From the NCBI GenBank assembly GCA_901457705.2, contig LR590083.2, positions 1,364,597 through 1,428,596 of the forward strand: 64,000 nucleotides of DNA, written 5' to 3'. The position numbers were made by a program, and so were the translations under genes. The first letter of the stretch is position 1. Every line of letters starts with the position of its first letter. Origin of the DNA: Beijerinckiaceae bacterium RH AL1 (GTDB taxonomy: Bacteria > Pseudomonadota > Alphaproteobacteria > Rhizobiales > Beijerinckiaceae). The notes beneath the pieces are model-generated. The model had not been told where the DNA came from and made no database searches. It saw only the letters and a program-made list of their open reading frames with translations. Below are positions 54,912 to 63,282 of this stretch, piece after piece.

Positions 54912-55224
54912 GCTGGTGTTCCTTTCGGGTGCGGAATGCGATGTCCAATGGATAGCCGAAAGCGTTCGAGCCACAACCGGTAAAGGCGGATTCAAGGCTG
55001 CGGGAGGGCCTTATCCTGGCCGGTGTTACCGGGGAGCAACGAAATAAGCAGCGCCCCTCAGGCAAGTCCTAATAGCGACTTAATCTAGAGCTGACGGGCG
55101 TTATGGCGTGTGCGTTGCAGCACAAATCGGCCGTCGCGACGGTCCCGAAGCCGCAGCTGCAGGGATACGCTTTGCTTCGCACCCGCAGGATGCTTACAAG
55201 CGCCGCAACGCCAAGGAGCACCAG
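54912..55224. promoter_or_regulatory. 313-bp divergent intergenic region
   Basis: Spacer between barrel copy 3 (minus) and the GLG1-like small gene (plus). It carries the promoters for both directions but no feature I can name; an AT-rich GTCCTAATAGCGACTTAATCTAG lies around 55065-55087. No RNA gene or coding frame is convincing. A candidate ribosome site AAGGAG (55213-55218) lies before the 55225 start. Confidence 0.4.
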
Positions 55225-55470
55225 ATGACATTCCGCGCCTCGCCGATCGCCGCTTCCGCCGTCGCTCTGGCCCTCGCCCTGCCGTGCGGCGTCGCGCTCG
55301 CGCAGGATTCGCCGAGCTACACCATCGAGGACGTTACGGCCTGCTCGGCGGACGCCATGCGTCTGTGCCGAGACAAGATGCCCGATATCGACCGGATCGA
55401 GGCGTGCATGAAGGCGAACTACGAGAACCTGCGCCCGAAGTGCAAGGCGCGCTTCGATCACGACCACTAG
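55225..55470 (+). CDS. small secreted Cys-rich (GLG1-repeat-like) protein
   Basis: An 81-residue periplasmic protein. Signal peptide TFRASPIAASAVALALALPCGVALA, then a single Cys-repeat unit: CSADAMRLCRDKMPD...RIEACMKANYENLRPKC, which matches the C-x6-C-x(n)-C-x(n)-C spacing of the GLG1-type Cys-rich repeat. Four Cys in the unit could form two disulfides. Comparable small bacterial proteins are common in Hyphomicrobiales and uncharacterised. ATG at 55225 after AAGGAG. Confidence 0.75.
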   Translation: MTFRASPIAASAVALALALPCGVALAQDSPSYTIEDVTACSADAMRLCRDKMPDIDRIEACMKANYENLRPKCKARFDHDH

Positions 55471-55490
55471 GCTGGCTAGGGAGACCGCCG

Positions 55491-56705
55491 CTAGCTCGCC
55501 ATGGCGATCGTGTCGCGGACGAACGGGTAGATCTCGTTGGTCCAGCGGCGCCCGCTGAACACGCCGTAGTGGCCGACCCCGGTCTGCACGTGGTGCGTCT
55601 TGCGATACTGCCGCACGCCCGTGCAGAGGTCCTGCGCCGCCATCGTCTGGCCGAGGCCGCAGATGTCGTCGCGCTCGCCTTCCACGGTCAGCAGCGACAG
55701 CCGTCGGATGGCTTTCGGATCGACGGTGCGCCCCGAGATCTTGAGCTCGCCCTTCGGCAGGGCATGGTCCTGGAACACCAGCCGCACGGTCTCGAGATAG
55801 AAATCGGCGGCGAGGTCCATCACCGCGAGATATTCCTCGTAGAACGCCTGCAGCTTCGCGTACCGCGGCGCGTCGCCTTGCGACAGCGCCGCCGACATCT
55901 CGGCGAAGGCTGCCTTGTGACGCTCGAGGTTCATGCTGAGGAACGCCGTCAGCTGCACGAAGCCCGGGTAGACGCGCCGTCCTGCGCCCGTGTAGCCGGC
56001 CGGCACGCGGTCGATGAGGTTGCGCTCGAACCAGCCGATCGGCTTCTCGCTGGCGAGCTTGTTGACCGTCGTCGGGTTGATGCGCGTGTCGATCGGACCC
56101 GCCATCAGGGTGAGGCTGCGCGGCAGGGCGGGATCGTCGTCCTCGGCCATCAGGGCGGCGGCGGCGAGCGCCGGCACCGCCGGCTGGCACACCGCCATCA
56201 GGTGCGTCCCCTCGCCGAGCACGTGCAGGAAGTGGATGATCTCCTGGACGTAGGTCGAGAGGTCGAAGCAGCCGGCGCCGCGCGGCACGTCGCGGATGTT
56301 GTGCCAGTCGGTGACGTAGACGTCGTGATCGATCAGCATCGTCTGAATGGTGGCGCGCAGCAGGGTCGCGAAGTGCCCCGACATCGGCGCGACGAGCAGC
56401 ACCTTGGGCTGCGCGACCGCGAGGTCCTTCTTGAATCGCAGCAGGGTGGCGAAGGCGGTCGTCGCCACGACCTCTTCCGTGACGGCGACGAGCGCGTTGC
56501 CGACGAGCACGGGCTCGATGGCGAAGGCCGGCCGCCGCGCTGTGATGCGCAGCCCGGCGAATGCATCGAGATCGCCGGCGGTCCCGCGCAGCAGCTTTGA
56601 CAGAAAGCTCGGCCAGGGCAGCCGCATCGTCGTGGCGGCCATGGCCGCGAACGGGCGCATCAGGTCGACGACAGCCATCTGCGCTTCGAAGGCCTGGTAG
56701 ATCAT
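55491..56705 (-). CDS. phaZ: intracellular polyhydroxyalkanoate depolymerase
   Basis: Alpha/beta-hydrolase that mobilises stored PHB, 404 residues. The N-terminal MIYQAFEAQMAVVDLMRPFAAMA is typical of the PhaZ (non-secreted) group. The nucleophile elbow reads MAVCQPAVPALAA, with Cys in place of Ser, as described for Ralstonia PhaZ1-type depolymerases. The acid/His part includes LLTVEGERDDICG and GVGHYGVFSGRRW with the catalytic His. GTGGAGAG precedes the ATG at 56705. No phasin or synthase gene is adjacent. Divergent from a GST gene. Confidence 0.92.
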   Translation of the reverse strand: MIYQAFEAQMAVVDLMRPFAAMAATTMRLPWPSFLSKLLRGTAGDLDAFAGLRITARRPAFAIEPVLVGNALVAVTEEVVATTAFATLLRFKKDLAVAQPKVLLVAPMSGHFATLLRATIQTMLIDHDVYVTDWHNIRDVPRGAGCFDLSTYVQEIIHFLHVLGEGTHLMAVCQPAVPALAAAALMAEDDDPALPRSLTLMAGPIDTRINPTTVNKLASEKPIGWFERNLIDRVPAGYTGAGRRVYPGFVQLTAFLSMNLERHKAAFAEMSAALSQGDAPRYAKLQAFYEEYLAVMDLAADFYLETVRLVFQDHALPKGELKISGRTVDPKAIRRLSLLTVEGERDDICGLGQTMAAQDLCTGVRQYRKTHHVQTGVGHYGVFSGRRWTNEIYPFVRDTIAMAS

Positions 56706-56813
56706 CTCTCCACGGCCTTCATCTGGTGCACAATCCGGCGGCAGCTTCAGCGTGACTATGATCGGGCGGCATGCAACATGCAAGCCAGGGTCGGACCGGA
56801 TCGGGAGGGGACG

Positions 56814-57470
56814 TTGGCCGAGGCCACGCTGACGATCAGCAGCCGCAACTACTCGTCGTGGTCGCTCCGCGGCTGGCTGCTCGCCAAGATGTCGGGGCTC
56901 GACTTCGACGTCGAGATCGTCTCGCTCGACGATCCCGCGACCCGCGCCGAGCTGCTCCTGCTCTCGCCCTCGATGCTGGTGCCGTGCCTGCGCCACGACG
57001 GGCTGTCGATCTGGAACAACCTGGCGATCGGCGAGTACCTGCACGAGATCAGGCCGCAGGCCGGCATCCTGCCGCCGGAGCGCGACCGCCGCGCGCGCTG
57101 CCGCTCGATCTCGGGCGAGATGCAGGCTGGCTTCGCGCCGTTGCGCTCGGCCCTGCCGATGAACCTCAAGGCGAGCTTCCCGACCTTCCGGGTCTTCTCG
57201 CGCGCGCAGGCCGACATCGACCGCATCACGACGATCTGGCGCGACTGCCTCGCCGAGTTCGGCGGCCCGTGGCTGCTCGGGGCGCAGCGGTCGATGGCCG
57301 ATGCGATGTATGCGCCCGTCGCCACGCGCTTCCGCACCTATCACGTGCCGGTCGACCCGATCTGCCAGGCCTACTGCGACCGCGTTCTCGACATGCCGGA
57401 GATGCGCGAGTGGGACGCCGCCGCGCGCGCCGAGCCGGACGAGATCGAAGAGCTCGAGATGGAATTCTGA
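56814..57470 (+). CDS. glutathione S-transferase family protein
   Basis: A 218-residue GST with N-terminal thioredoxin-fold domain (ISSRNYSSWSLRGWLLAKMSGLDFD) and helical C-terminal domain. SSWSLR is the usual start of this bacterial GST subgroup, and PCLRHDGLSIWNNLAIGEYLHE carries the PCL and conserved Trp/Asn. TTG at 56814 is preferred: GGAGG lies 5 nt upstream, and the next residues align with family N-termini; ATG at 56778 would add 12 residues. Substrate unknown. Confidence 0.88.
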   Translation: MAEATLTISSRNYSSWSLRGWLLAKMSGLDFDVEIVSLDDPATRAELLLLSPSMLVPCLRHDGLSIWNNLAIGEYLHEIRPQAGILPPERDRRARCRSISGEMQAGFAPLRSALPMNLKASFPTFRVFSRAQADIDRITTIWRDCLAEFGGPWLLGAQRSMADAMYAPVATRFRTYHVPVDPICQAYCDRVLDMPEMREWDAAARAEPDEIEELEMEF

Positions 57471-57494
57471 GCGAAGCCGCCTGGGCGCGCCGCC

Positions 57495-58049
57495 TCAGCG
57501 GCGGTAGCAGCTCCAGGGGTCCTTGTTGCTCGCGCAGTGCCGCTCTTCCGGCTGCTCGATGACCCGCGAGGGTTCTTCCGTCTGCGGCGCAAGGTCGGGC
57601 GTCGGCTCAGCACCGGTTGCAGCGCGCTCGGCGCTGGGCTCGGTTTTTTCCGGCGTGGGGCCGCCATAGTAGAGATCGCAGAGCGTGCCGGAGCAGCGCT
57701 CGTCAGGGGCGCCTTGCAGCTTGCCGAGCAGGCCGCCGCCCTGGACCGCGACGAGCGGCTTGCGCGCCGGCGCGCTGCCGTCGGCGGGCTGCTGCTGTTG
57801 CTGCCCGGAGCCGCCGAACAGGCTTCCGAAGATCGTGCCGTTCGGCGCGACGAGCGGCTTGGCGCCTGCAGGCACGCCGGGCGTGGGCGTCGCCGGCTGT
57901 ACCGGCGGCGGGGCCGGCCGGTTCGCGTAATAAAGGTCGCAGAGCGTGCCCTCGCAGCGGTCCTGCGCAAGCGCCGAGCCCGCGCAAAGGATCGCTGCAG
58001 CGCCGACGATCAAGCTGATGAGTTCGAAACGCAAATCGAGACGGAACAT
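57495..58049 (-). CDS. hypothetical secreted protein with repeated C-GTLCDLYY motif
   Basis: Unrecognised 184-residue periplasmic protein. A signal peptide (LISLIVGAAAILCAGSALA) is followed by DRCEGTLCDLYYANRP, a Pro-rich linker, FGSLFGGSGQQQQQ, a second copy ERCSGTLCDLYYGGP, an acidic/Pro linker (EKTEPSAERAATGAEPT) and a C-terminal HCASNKDPWSCYRR. Six or so Cys are in three pairs, and the repeated C-x-GTLC-D-LYY units look like small disulfide modules. ATG at 58049. Confidence 0.62.
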   Translation of the reverse strand: MFRLDLRFELISLIVGAAAILCAGSALAQDRCEGTLCDLYYANRPAPPPVQPATPTPGVPAGAKPLVAPNGTIFGSLFGGSGQQQQQPADGSAPARKPLVAVQGGGLLGKLQGAPDERCSGTLCDLYYGGPTPEKTEPSAERAATGAEPTPDLAPQTEEPSRVIEQPEERHCASNKDPWSCYRR

Positions 58050-58147
58050 CGGGCGCGCCCCCGGTGGCGACGAGCGACCCGTAGCATCTCCGAGCCCAGG
58101 CCGCCAGCCGCACGCTTGTCTTGCGCGCGGCTGTGGCGCGGCTGCCG

Positions 58148-58378
58148 CTAGTTGCGGAGCGGATCGACGCCGCGCGCCAGGACGACGGTCGCGAGCGTCA
58201 GCGCCGCTAGAACTCCGGCGATGGCGAAGGCATGGCCCACCGGGACATGCCCGACTGCGGCCGCCGCGAGATCGCATGGGATGATGATCGCGCTGATGCC
58301 GGCGGTCATGAAAGCCAGGATGCGCACCAGCACCGCGGCCGGGCGGGGCGCTGCACGGAACGTGCGGAACTCGATCAT
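58148..58378 (-). CDS. small membrane protein, 76 residues
   Basis: Unrecognised 76-residue protein with two predicted membrane spans (about residues 18-38 and 48-68: LVRILAFMTAGISAIIIPCDLAAAA and HAFAIAGVLAALTLATVVLA). It starts at the ATG at 58378 with CGAGG 5-7 nt upstream; a longer in-frame start at 58438 is less likely. The Arg-rich N-terminus (IEFRTFRAAPRPAAV) suggests a cytoplasmic end. Function unknown. Confidence 0.55.
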   Translation of the reverse strand: MIEFRTFRAAPRPAAVLVRILAFMTAGISAIIIPCDLAAAAVGHVPVGHAFAIAGVLAALTLATVVLARGVDPLRN

Positions 58379-58661
58379 CGGAAACCTCGAAGCTGTGAAG
58401 AGGAGCGTTTGTTGCATCGCAGTATGGCGATGAATCAAAGCTTCTCCAATAGCTTACGAGCCTACGATCGCGCCGGGGCAGCCCTGCGTTTGCTGCGACG
58501 CAGCATAATTTTCGTGCGCGTTCAAAAAATGTAAGGGTCGCAACAGCTGTCATGAGCACGCCTGCTGGCGGTTCGCCCGGCATCCGCGCAGCGACCGCTG
58601 TCGGATATGGAAGTAGTTTGGCTCTGCCCGATGCGAGCCGATCACTGCGCGCTCGAGACCC

Positions 58662-59399
58662 TCAGGCCTCGATGCGCTCCCAGCCGTTCATGCCGAGGCG
58701 CTCCTGCGGCAGGTAGCGCGCCTTGTAGGCCATCTTGCGCGAGCCCTCGACCCAGTAGCCGAGATAGAGGTGCGGCAGCCCGAGCTTCCGCGCCCGCTCG
58801 ATGTGATCGAGGATCATGTAGCTGCCGAGCGAGCGCGACTGCAGCTCCGGGTCGAAGAACGAATAGACCATCGACAGGCCGTCGGCGAGCACGTCGGTGA
58901 GGCAGACCGCCGCGAGCCGGCCGGCCGAGGACGCGCTGGCCGGGCCGATGCGATACTCGACGAGCCGCGTCTCGACATGGCTGTCCTCGACCATCATCGA
59001 ATAGTCGAGCACCGTCATGTCGGCCATGCCGCCGTCGGCATGGCGGGCATCGAGGTAGGTGCGAAACAGCGCGTACTGCTCGGAGGTCGGGTCGGAGCGG
59101 ACCACCGTGCCGCGCACGTCGGCGTTGCGCTCGAGCACGCGGCGCAGGCTGCGCGTCAGATGAAGCTCGTGCGTCTTGACCCTCACCGACACGCAGGCGC
59201 GGCAGGATTCGCAGGCCGGGCGGTAGGCGATGGTCTGCGAGCGGCGGAAGCCCGACTGCGTCAACGTGTCGTTGAGCGAGGCGGCGCGACGACCGATGAG
59301 ATGAGTGAAAACCTTCCGCTCTTCGCGGCGCGGCAGGTACGGGCAGGGCGACGGCGCCGTCAGGTAGAACTGCGGTGCGTCGCGCGGCTCTCTCGACAC
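58662..59399 (-). CDS. bpt: aspartate/glutamate leucyltransferase
   Basis: Bacterial N-end-rule leucyltransferase, adding Leu to N-terminal Asp/Glu and so marking proteins for ClpAP, 245 residues. Family features: [22 protein letters not shown], the conserved [13 protein letters not shown] cluster with three Cys, and the GNAT-like C-terminal [40 protein letters not shown] (key [15 protein letters not shown]). GTG start at 59399. Fits the arginyltransferase-type Bpt group found in alphaproteobacteria. Confidence 0.93.
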   Translation of the reverse strand: MSREPRDAPQFYLTAPSPCPYLPRREERKVFTHLIGRRAASLNDTLTQSGFRRSQTIAYRPACESCRACVSVRVKTHELHLTRSLRRVLERNADVRGTVVRSDPTSEQYALFRTYLDARHADGGMADMTVLDYSMMVEDSHVETRLVEYRIGPASASSAGRLAAVCLTDVLADGLSMVYSFFDPELQSRSLGSYMILDHIERARKLGLPHLYLGYWVEGSRKMAYKARYLPQERLGMNGWERIEA

Positions 59400-59738
59400 T
59401 CAGGGGTTCCTCGCAGAGTCGGAGCGTAGCTTAGCGCGCCGCCGTCCGCTCGCAAGCGCGGTCTGGGGACAAGTTTGCCGCGGGAGCGGCTGCGCCGACG
59501 CGCCCCAGCATTCGCTCGAGAGGTCGCGGGTGATCGGGCCGGCCCCTTGGGCGCGTCGGCGTGCGAGAAATTTCGCGCCGCAGACGTTAACGAAACCCTA
59601 CCTCACTTAGCGGCAGTTGCGCGACTTCGTCGCGTGGTTGCCAAAGCGCCACCGGCCTGCCGGAAACAGCCGGCCGCGGCCCTTGTGAAGCCGGGGGCGG
59701 CATGCCTTAAGGAGGCCGCGCGCAGAGGGAGTTACACC
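59400..59738. promoter_or_regulatory. 339-bp divergent intergenic region
   Basis: Spacer between bpt (minus) and the NDUFA9-type SDR gene (plus). A small hairpin CGCGAC-TTC-GTCGCG lies at 59620-59634. Further on are TAAGGAGG (59708-59715) and AGAGGGAG near 59724-59731; the latter is in ribosome-site range of the start at 59739. An open frame runs through it from 59475 but has no family similarity or ribosome site, so I do not call a gene. Confidence 0.4.
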
Positions 59739-60743
59739 ATGGCCGAGACGCTGGTTCGCACGGGCAAGCTCGTCACCGTGTTCGGCGGGTCGGGCTTCGT
59801 CGGCCGCTATGTCTCGAAGGCGCTGGCGCAGCACGGCTGGCGCGTGCGCGTGGCCTCGCGTCGGCCCGGCAACGCCTTCGTGCAGCAGCCCTCGGGCGTC
59901 GTCGGCCAGATCACCGCGGTGCAGGCGAACCTCCGCTACCCCGACTCGGTCGCGCGCGCCGTGCGCGATGCCGATGCGGTGATCAACCTCGTCGGCCTTC
60001 TCTCGAAGGCCGGGCCGCAGACGTTTGCCGCCATCCATGTCGGCGGGACGCGCGCCATCGTCGACGCGACGAAGGCCGCCGGCATCACCCGCTTCGTGCA
60101 GATGTCGGCGATCGGCGCCGACCCTAGCTCCCCCGCGGAATATGGTCGCACCAAAGCCGAGGCGGAGGCGATCGTGCTCGCGGCGCTGCCCGAGGCCGTG
60201 ATCGTGCGCCCGTCGATCATCTTCGGGCCGGAGGACAAGTTCTTCAATCGCTTCGCCGCGATGGCGCGGCTGATGCCGGCGCTGCCGCTCATCGGCGGCG
60301 GCACCAGCCTGCTGCAGCCCGTCTTCGTCGGCGACGTCGCGGAGGCGATCGCGCTCGCCGTCGACGGCAAGGCCAAGCCCGGCACGATCTACGAGCTGGG
60401 CGGCCCCGAAGCGCGCTCCTTCAAGCAGATCATGACCTTCATCCTGCAGACGACCGGCCGCCGTCGCCCGCTCGTCACCGTGCCGATGCCGGCGGCCCTC
60501 CTGATGGGCAGGGGCACGGAGACGGTGAAGAAGCTGGCCTTCGGCCTGTTTCCCGAGATGCTCGACATGACCGAGGATCAGGTGAAGCTCCTGCAGATCG
60601 ATAACGTCGTCTCGCCGCAGGCCGACGCCGAGGGCCGCACGTTGAAGGGCCTCGGCATCCGGCCCGAGAGCTTCGAGGCCTACGTGCCGGGCTACCTCTC
60701 GCGCTTCCGCAAGACCGGCCAGTTCGCGGAATATTCGAGCTGA
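59739..60743 (+). CDS. complex I NDUFA9-subunit-like atypical SDR
   Basis: A 334-residue NAD(P)-binding protein of the extended/atypical short-chain dehydrogenase type, related to the mitochondrial complex I assembly subunit NDUFA9. N-terminal Rossmann loop: LVTVFGGSGFVGRYV, then RVRVASRRP, AVINLVGLLSKAGPQTFAAIHVGG (INLVGLL is typical), QMSAIGADPSSPAEYGRTKAEAE and VIVRPSIIFGPEDKFFNRF. The Tyr-Lys pair (YGRTKAEAE) is kept. Alphaproteobacterial homologues lie outside the nuo operon; the role is inferred. ATG at 59739. Confidence 0.9.
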   Translation: MAETLVRTGKLVTVFGGSGFVGRYVSKALAQHGWRVRVASRRPGNAFVQQPSGVVGQITAVQANLRYPDSVARAVRDADAVINLVGLLSKAGPQTFAAIHVGGTRAIVDATKAAGITRFVQMSAIGADPSSPAEYGRTKAEAEAIVLAALPEAVIVRPSIIFGPEDKFFNRFAAMARLMPALPLIGGGTSLLQPVFVGDVAEAIALAVDGKAKPGTIYELGGPEARSFKQIMTFILQTTGRRRPLVTVPMPAALLMGRGTETVKKLAFGLFPEMLDMTEDQVKLLQIDNVVSPQADAEGRTLKGLGIRPESFEAYVPGYLSRFRKTGQFAEYSS

Positions 60744-60776
60744 CGCGCAGCGCGCACGCCGGCCGGGCTTGCGACC

Positions 60777-61496
60777 TCAGTGGCCGAGCCGCGGCTCCTG
60801 CGCGGTGTCGCGGACGGCGCGCAACGCCGGGCGCTGGCGGCCGACGATGGGCTGCGCGACGCGCACCAGCAGCGCGGTGGCGAAGAGCGGCGTCAGCAGG
60901 TTGACGAGCGGCACCGCGGAGAGCGCCGCGCAGAGGCACCCGGCGAGGAAGATGCGCAGGCCGTGGCGGCGGCGCAGCTCGCGCACCTCGTCGATGTCGC
61001 GATAGCGCAGGGCGGCCAGCTCGAAGAAGCCGCGTCCGATCAGGTAGGCGTTGGCGCCGAAGAAGGCGATCGCGTTGACGCCCGGCAGCAGGAGCAGCAG
61101 CAGCGCGACCGCGTTCACGACAAGGCTGATCGCGCCGAACTTGAGGCCGACCCAGAGCGCAGGCCCGATCGCCATCGGGCGCCCGCGCCCCGCCGGCCCT
61201 GCCATCTCCGCCTCGACGTGATCGGCCAGCTCGTCGAAGAAGAAGCCGGCGACGACGAACGAGGCCGGCGTCACCAGGAAGACCAAGCCGACGACGAGCC
61301 CGAGCCCTGCGACGACATGCAGCGTCGTCGCGAGCCACGCCGCATGCGGCAACGCGACGTAGGCGATGACGAGCTTTTCAGCCACGACGCCGAGCAGTGC
61401 CAGCATGAGGACCGTCAGGCCGAGCGTCTTCCAGAGGACGGTGCGGAAGGGTGGAGAGAAGATCTGCCCGGCGGCAGCGACGGCGGCTTTGATCAT
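60777..61496 (-). CDS. EI24/CysZ-like membrane protein
   Basis: A 239-residue integral membrane protein with about five to six spans. The pattern FFFDELADHVEAEM, LLLLLPGVNAIAFFGANAYLIGRGFFELAALR is the EI24-domain signature (CysZ group). CysZ is a sulfate permease in enterobacteria, but this architecture is shared by uncharacterised proteins in alphaproteobacteria, so transport of sulfate is only a possibility. The ATG at 61496 is chosen (AAGGG at 4-8 nt upstream); an upstream ATG at 61511 is an alternative. Divergent from the malonyl-CoA decarboxylase gene. Confidence 0.83.
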   Translation of the reverse strand: MIKAAVAAAGQIFSPPFRTVLWKTLGLTVLMLALLGVVAEKLVIAYVALPHAAWLATTLHVVAGLGLVVGLVFLVTPASFVVAGFFFDELADHVEAEMAGPAGRGRPMAIGPALWVGLKFGAISLVVNAVALLLLLLPGVNAIAFFGANAYLIGRGFFELAALRYRDIDEVRELRRRHGLRIFLAGCLCAALSAVPLVNLLTPLFATALLVRVAQPIVGRQRPALRAVRDTAQEPRLGH

Positions 61497-61627
61497 GCGC
61501 CCTTTGGCCATAGCGGCGCGCGTCGCGCAACGCGGATCGCGGCCCAGCATGGACGGCTTGCCGCGTTGCGGCGCGACGGCCCATATGATGCAAACCGATC
61601 GTCGCCAGCACGCGAAGGCACTCTCAC

Positions 61628-62986
61628 ATGGCCGCCACGGGCGCGCTCTTTTCGGACATCTTCAGCTCCATCACCGAGCGGGGGCGCAGCTGGATCGCGC
61701 GCAAGCCGGCGGCCGAGGCCGACGCGGCGAGCCCGGCGCGGTTTCTCGCCTGCTGCGAGAGCCTGCTTTCGGGGCGCGGCGAGGCCTCCGGCACCGCGCT
61801 CGCAGCCGAGCTGATCGAGCGCTACGCGGCGCTCGACGATGCCGGCAAGCACACCGTTTTTCGCGCGCTGCTCGACGACTTCGGGCCCGACAAGGAGCGG
61901 CTGGCGGCGCTGACCCGGCAGTGGCTTGCCGAAAAGACCGACGCGGCTGCCGCCGAGCTGCACTTCTCGTCCGAGCCGCGGCGCCAGGAGCTGCTGCGCC
62001 GGATCAACCGCGCGACCGGCGGCACCAAGGCGCTCGTCGCGATGCGCGCCGACCTGCTCGCGGCATTGAAGACCGACAAGTCGCTGATGCCCGTCGACCG
62101 CGACTTCGCGCATCTCCTGTCGTCGTGGTTCAACCGCGGCTTCCTCGTGCTGCGCTCGATCGACTGGTCGACGCCGGCCATCGTTCTCGAAAAGATCATC
62201 CGCTACGAGGCGGTGCACGAAATCCGCGACTTCCCGAGCCTGCGCCTGCGCATCGATCCGCCCGACCGGCGCTGCTACGGCTTCTTCCATCCGGCGCTGC
62301 CGGACGAGCCGCTGATCTTCGTCGAGGTGGCGCTGACCGACGCGATTCCCGGGGCGATCGGCCCGCTGCTCGATGCCGAGCGCCGCCCGGTGACGCCGGA
62401 CAAGGCGAAGGTTGCGGTCTTCTACTCGATCTCGAACTGCCAGAAGGGGCTCGCCGGCATCTCGTTCGGCAACTTTCTGATCAAGCAGGTCGTGCAGGAG
62501 CTGCGCCGCGACTTCCCCCGCATCGAGACCTTCGTGACGCTGTCGCCGGTGCCGGGCTTCATGCGCTGGCTAGGCAAGCTCGACATGTCGTCGCTGTCCG
62601 TCGAGGACCGGCAGATGCTCGCCAAGCTGGAGGCGCCGACCTGGCGCGAGGAGACCGGCGTGCCCGAGCGCATGCGCAAGCTCGTCGAGCCGCTGGCCGC
62701 CGCCTACTTCCTCACCGCCAAGCGGCCCGACGGCCGGCCCGCCGATCCCGTGGCCAACTTCCACCTCGGCAACGGCGCGCGGCTCGAGCGGCTGAACTGG
62801 CTGGGCGACCTGTCGGACAAGGGGATGCGCGACTCGGCCGGCCTGATGGTCAACTACCTCTACGATCTCGACGACATCGAGCGGAACCACGAGGCCTTCG
62901 CCAACCAGGCGGAGATCGTCGCGGCCTCGTCGGTGCGCAGGCTGCTCCGGCCCGAGCCGAAGCCGGCGCCGGAGCCCGCGCGCTAG
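61628..62986 (+). CDS. malonyl-CoA decarboxylase
   Basis: GNAT-fold malonyl-CoA decarboxylase (malonyl-CoA to acetyl-CoA plus CO2), 452 residues. A helical N-terminal domain, then the catalytic domain: SSWFNRGFLVLRSIDWSTPA, CYGFFHPALPDEPLIFVEVAL, SISNCQKGLAGISFGNFLIKQ (with the catalytic Ser), and NFHLGNGARLERLNWLGDLSDKG with the catalytic His. The usual partners matB (malonyl-CoA synthetase) and a malonate transporter are not adjacent, so the gene may act on intracellular malonyl-CoA pools. ATG at 61628. Confidence 0.94.
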   Translation: MAATGALFSDIFSSITERGRSWIARKPAAEADAASPARFLACCESLLSGRGEASGTALAAELIERYAALDDAGKHTVFRALLDDFGPDKERLAALTRQWLAEKTDAAAAELHFSSEPRRQELLRRINRATGGTKALVAMRADLLAALKTDKSLMPVDRDFAHLLSSWFNRGFLVLRSIDWSTPAIVLEKIIRYEAVHEIRDFPSLRLRIDPPDRRCYGFFHPALPDEPLIFVEVALTDAIPGAIGPLLDAERRPVTPDKAKVAVFYSISNCQKGLAGISFGNFLIKQVVQELRRDFPRIETFVTLSPVPGFMRWLGKLDMSSLSVEDRQMLAKLEAPTWREETGVPERMRKLVEPLAAAYFLTAKRPDGRPADPVANFHLGNGARLERLNWLGDLSDKGMRDSAGLMVNYLYDLDDIERNHEAFANQAEIVAASSVRRLLRPEPKPAPEPAR

Positions 62987-62989
62987 AGC

Positions 62990-63157
62990 CTACTCGTCGT
63001 TCGCCGAGCTCAGGTCCTCGTCCGGGATCGCGCGGCCGCCGTCGTCGCGCTCGTCGTAGTTCGCCGCGTCCTGCTTGCCCGACTTCGGCTTCGGCGGCTC
63101 GCCGCCGGGGCGCGGCGCGTGATCGGCGGCATCGTCGCCGCGCTTCTGGTCGTCCAT
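62990..63157 (-). CDS. small acidic disordered protein, 55 residues
   Basis: Unrecognised short gene. The ATG at 63157 has a near-perfect ribosome site GGAGGTCACC just upstream. The product is strongly hydrophilic, rich in Asp, Glu, Lys, Pro and Gly (MDDQKRGDDAADHAPRPGG at the start, PDEDLSSANDE at the end), with no hydrophobic core, signal or Cys, so it is probably disordered. Tail-to-tail with malonyl-CoA decarboxylase (3 bp apart). Small proteins like this are common in Hyphomicrobiales and unstudied. Confidence 0.65.
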   Translation of the reverse strand: MDDQKRGDDAADHAPRPGGEPPKPKSGKQDAANYDERDDGGRAIPDEDLSSANDE

Positions 63158-63282
63158 GGTGACCTCCTTGTCGTCGGCGGTGGAATGCTCGCGCCGACAA
63201 AGGGTTCGCCCCTTTGCACGGAGGCCGACCTGCGCGACAATGCGGCAGGCCAGGGCAGGGCCGAGCGCTAGACGAAGCAGAG

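Noticed and set aside
58424-58534. 36-codon frame starting MAMNQSFSNSLRAYDR
   Set aside because: Purine-rich site GAGGAG is about 20 nt too far upstream, no family similarity, very short; not strong enough to call.
59475-59738. N-terminal extension of the NDUFA9-like gene from 59475
   Set aside because: The added 88 residues have no similarity, and the protein starting at 59739 has a normal Rossmann start.
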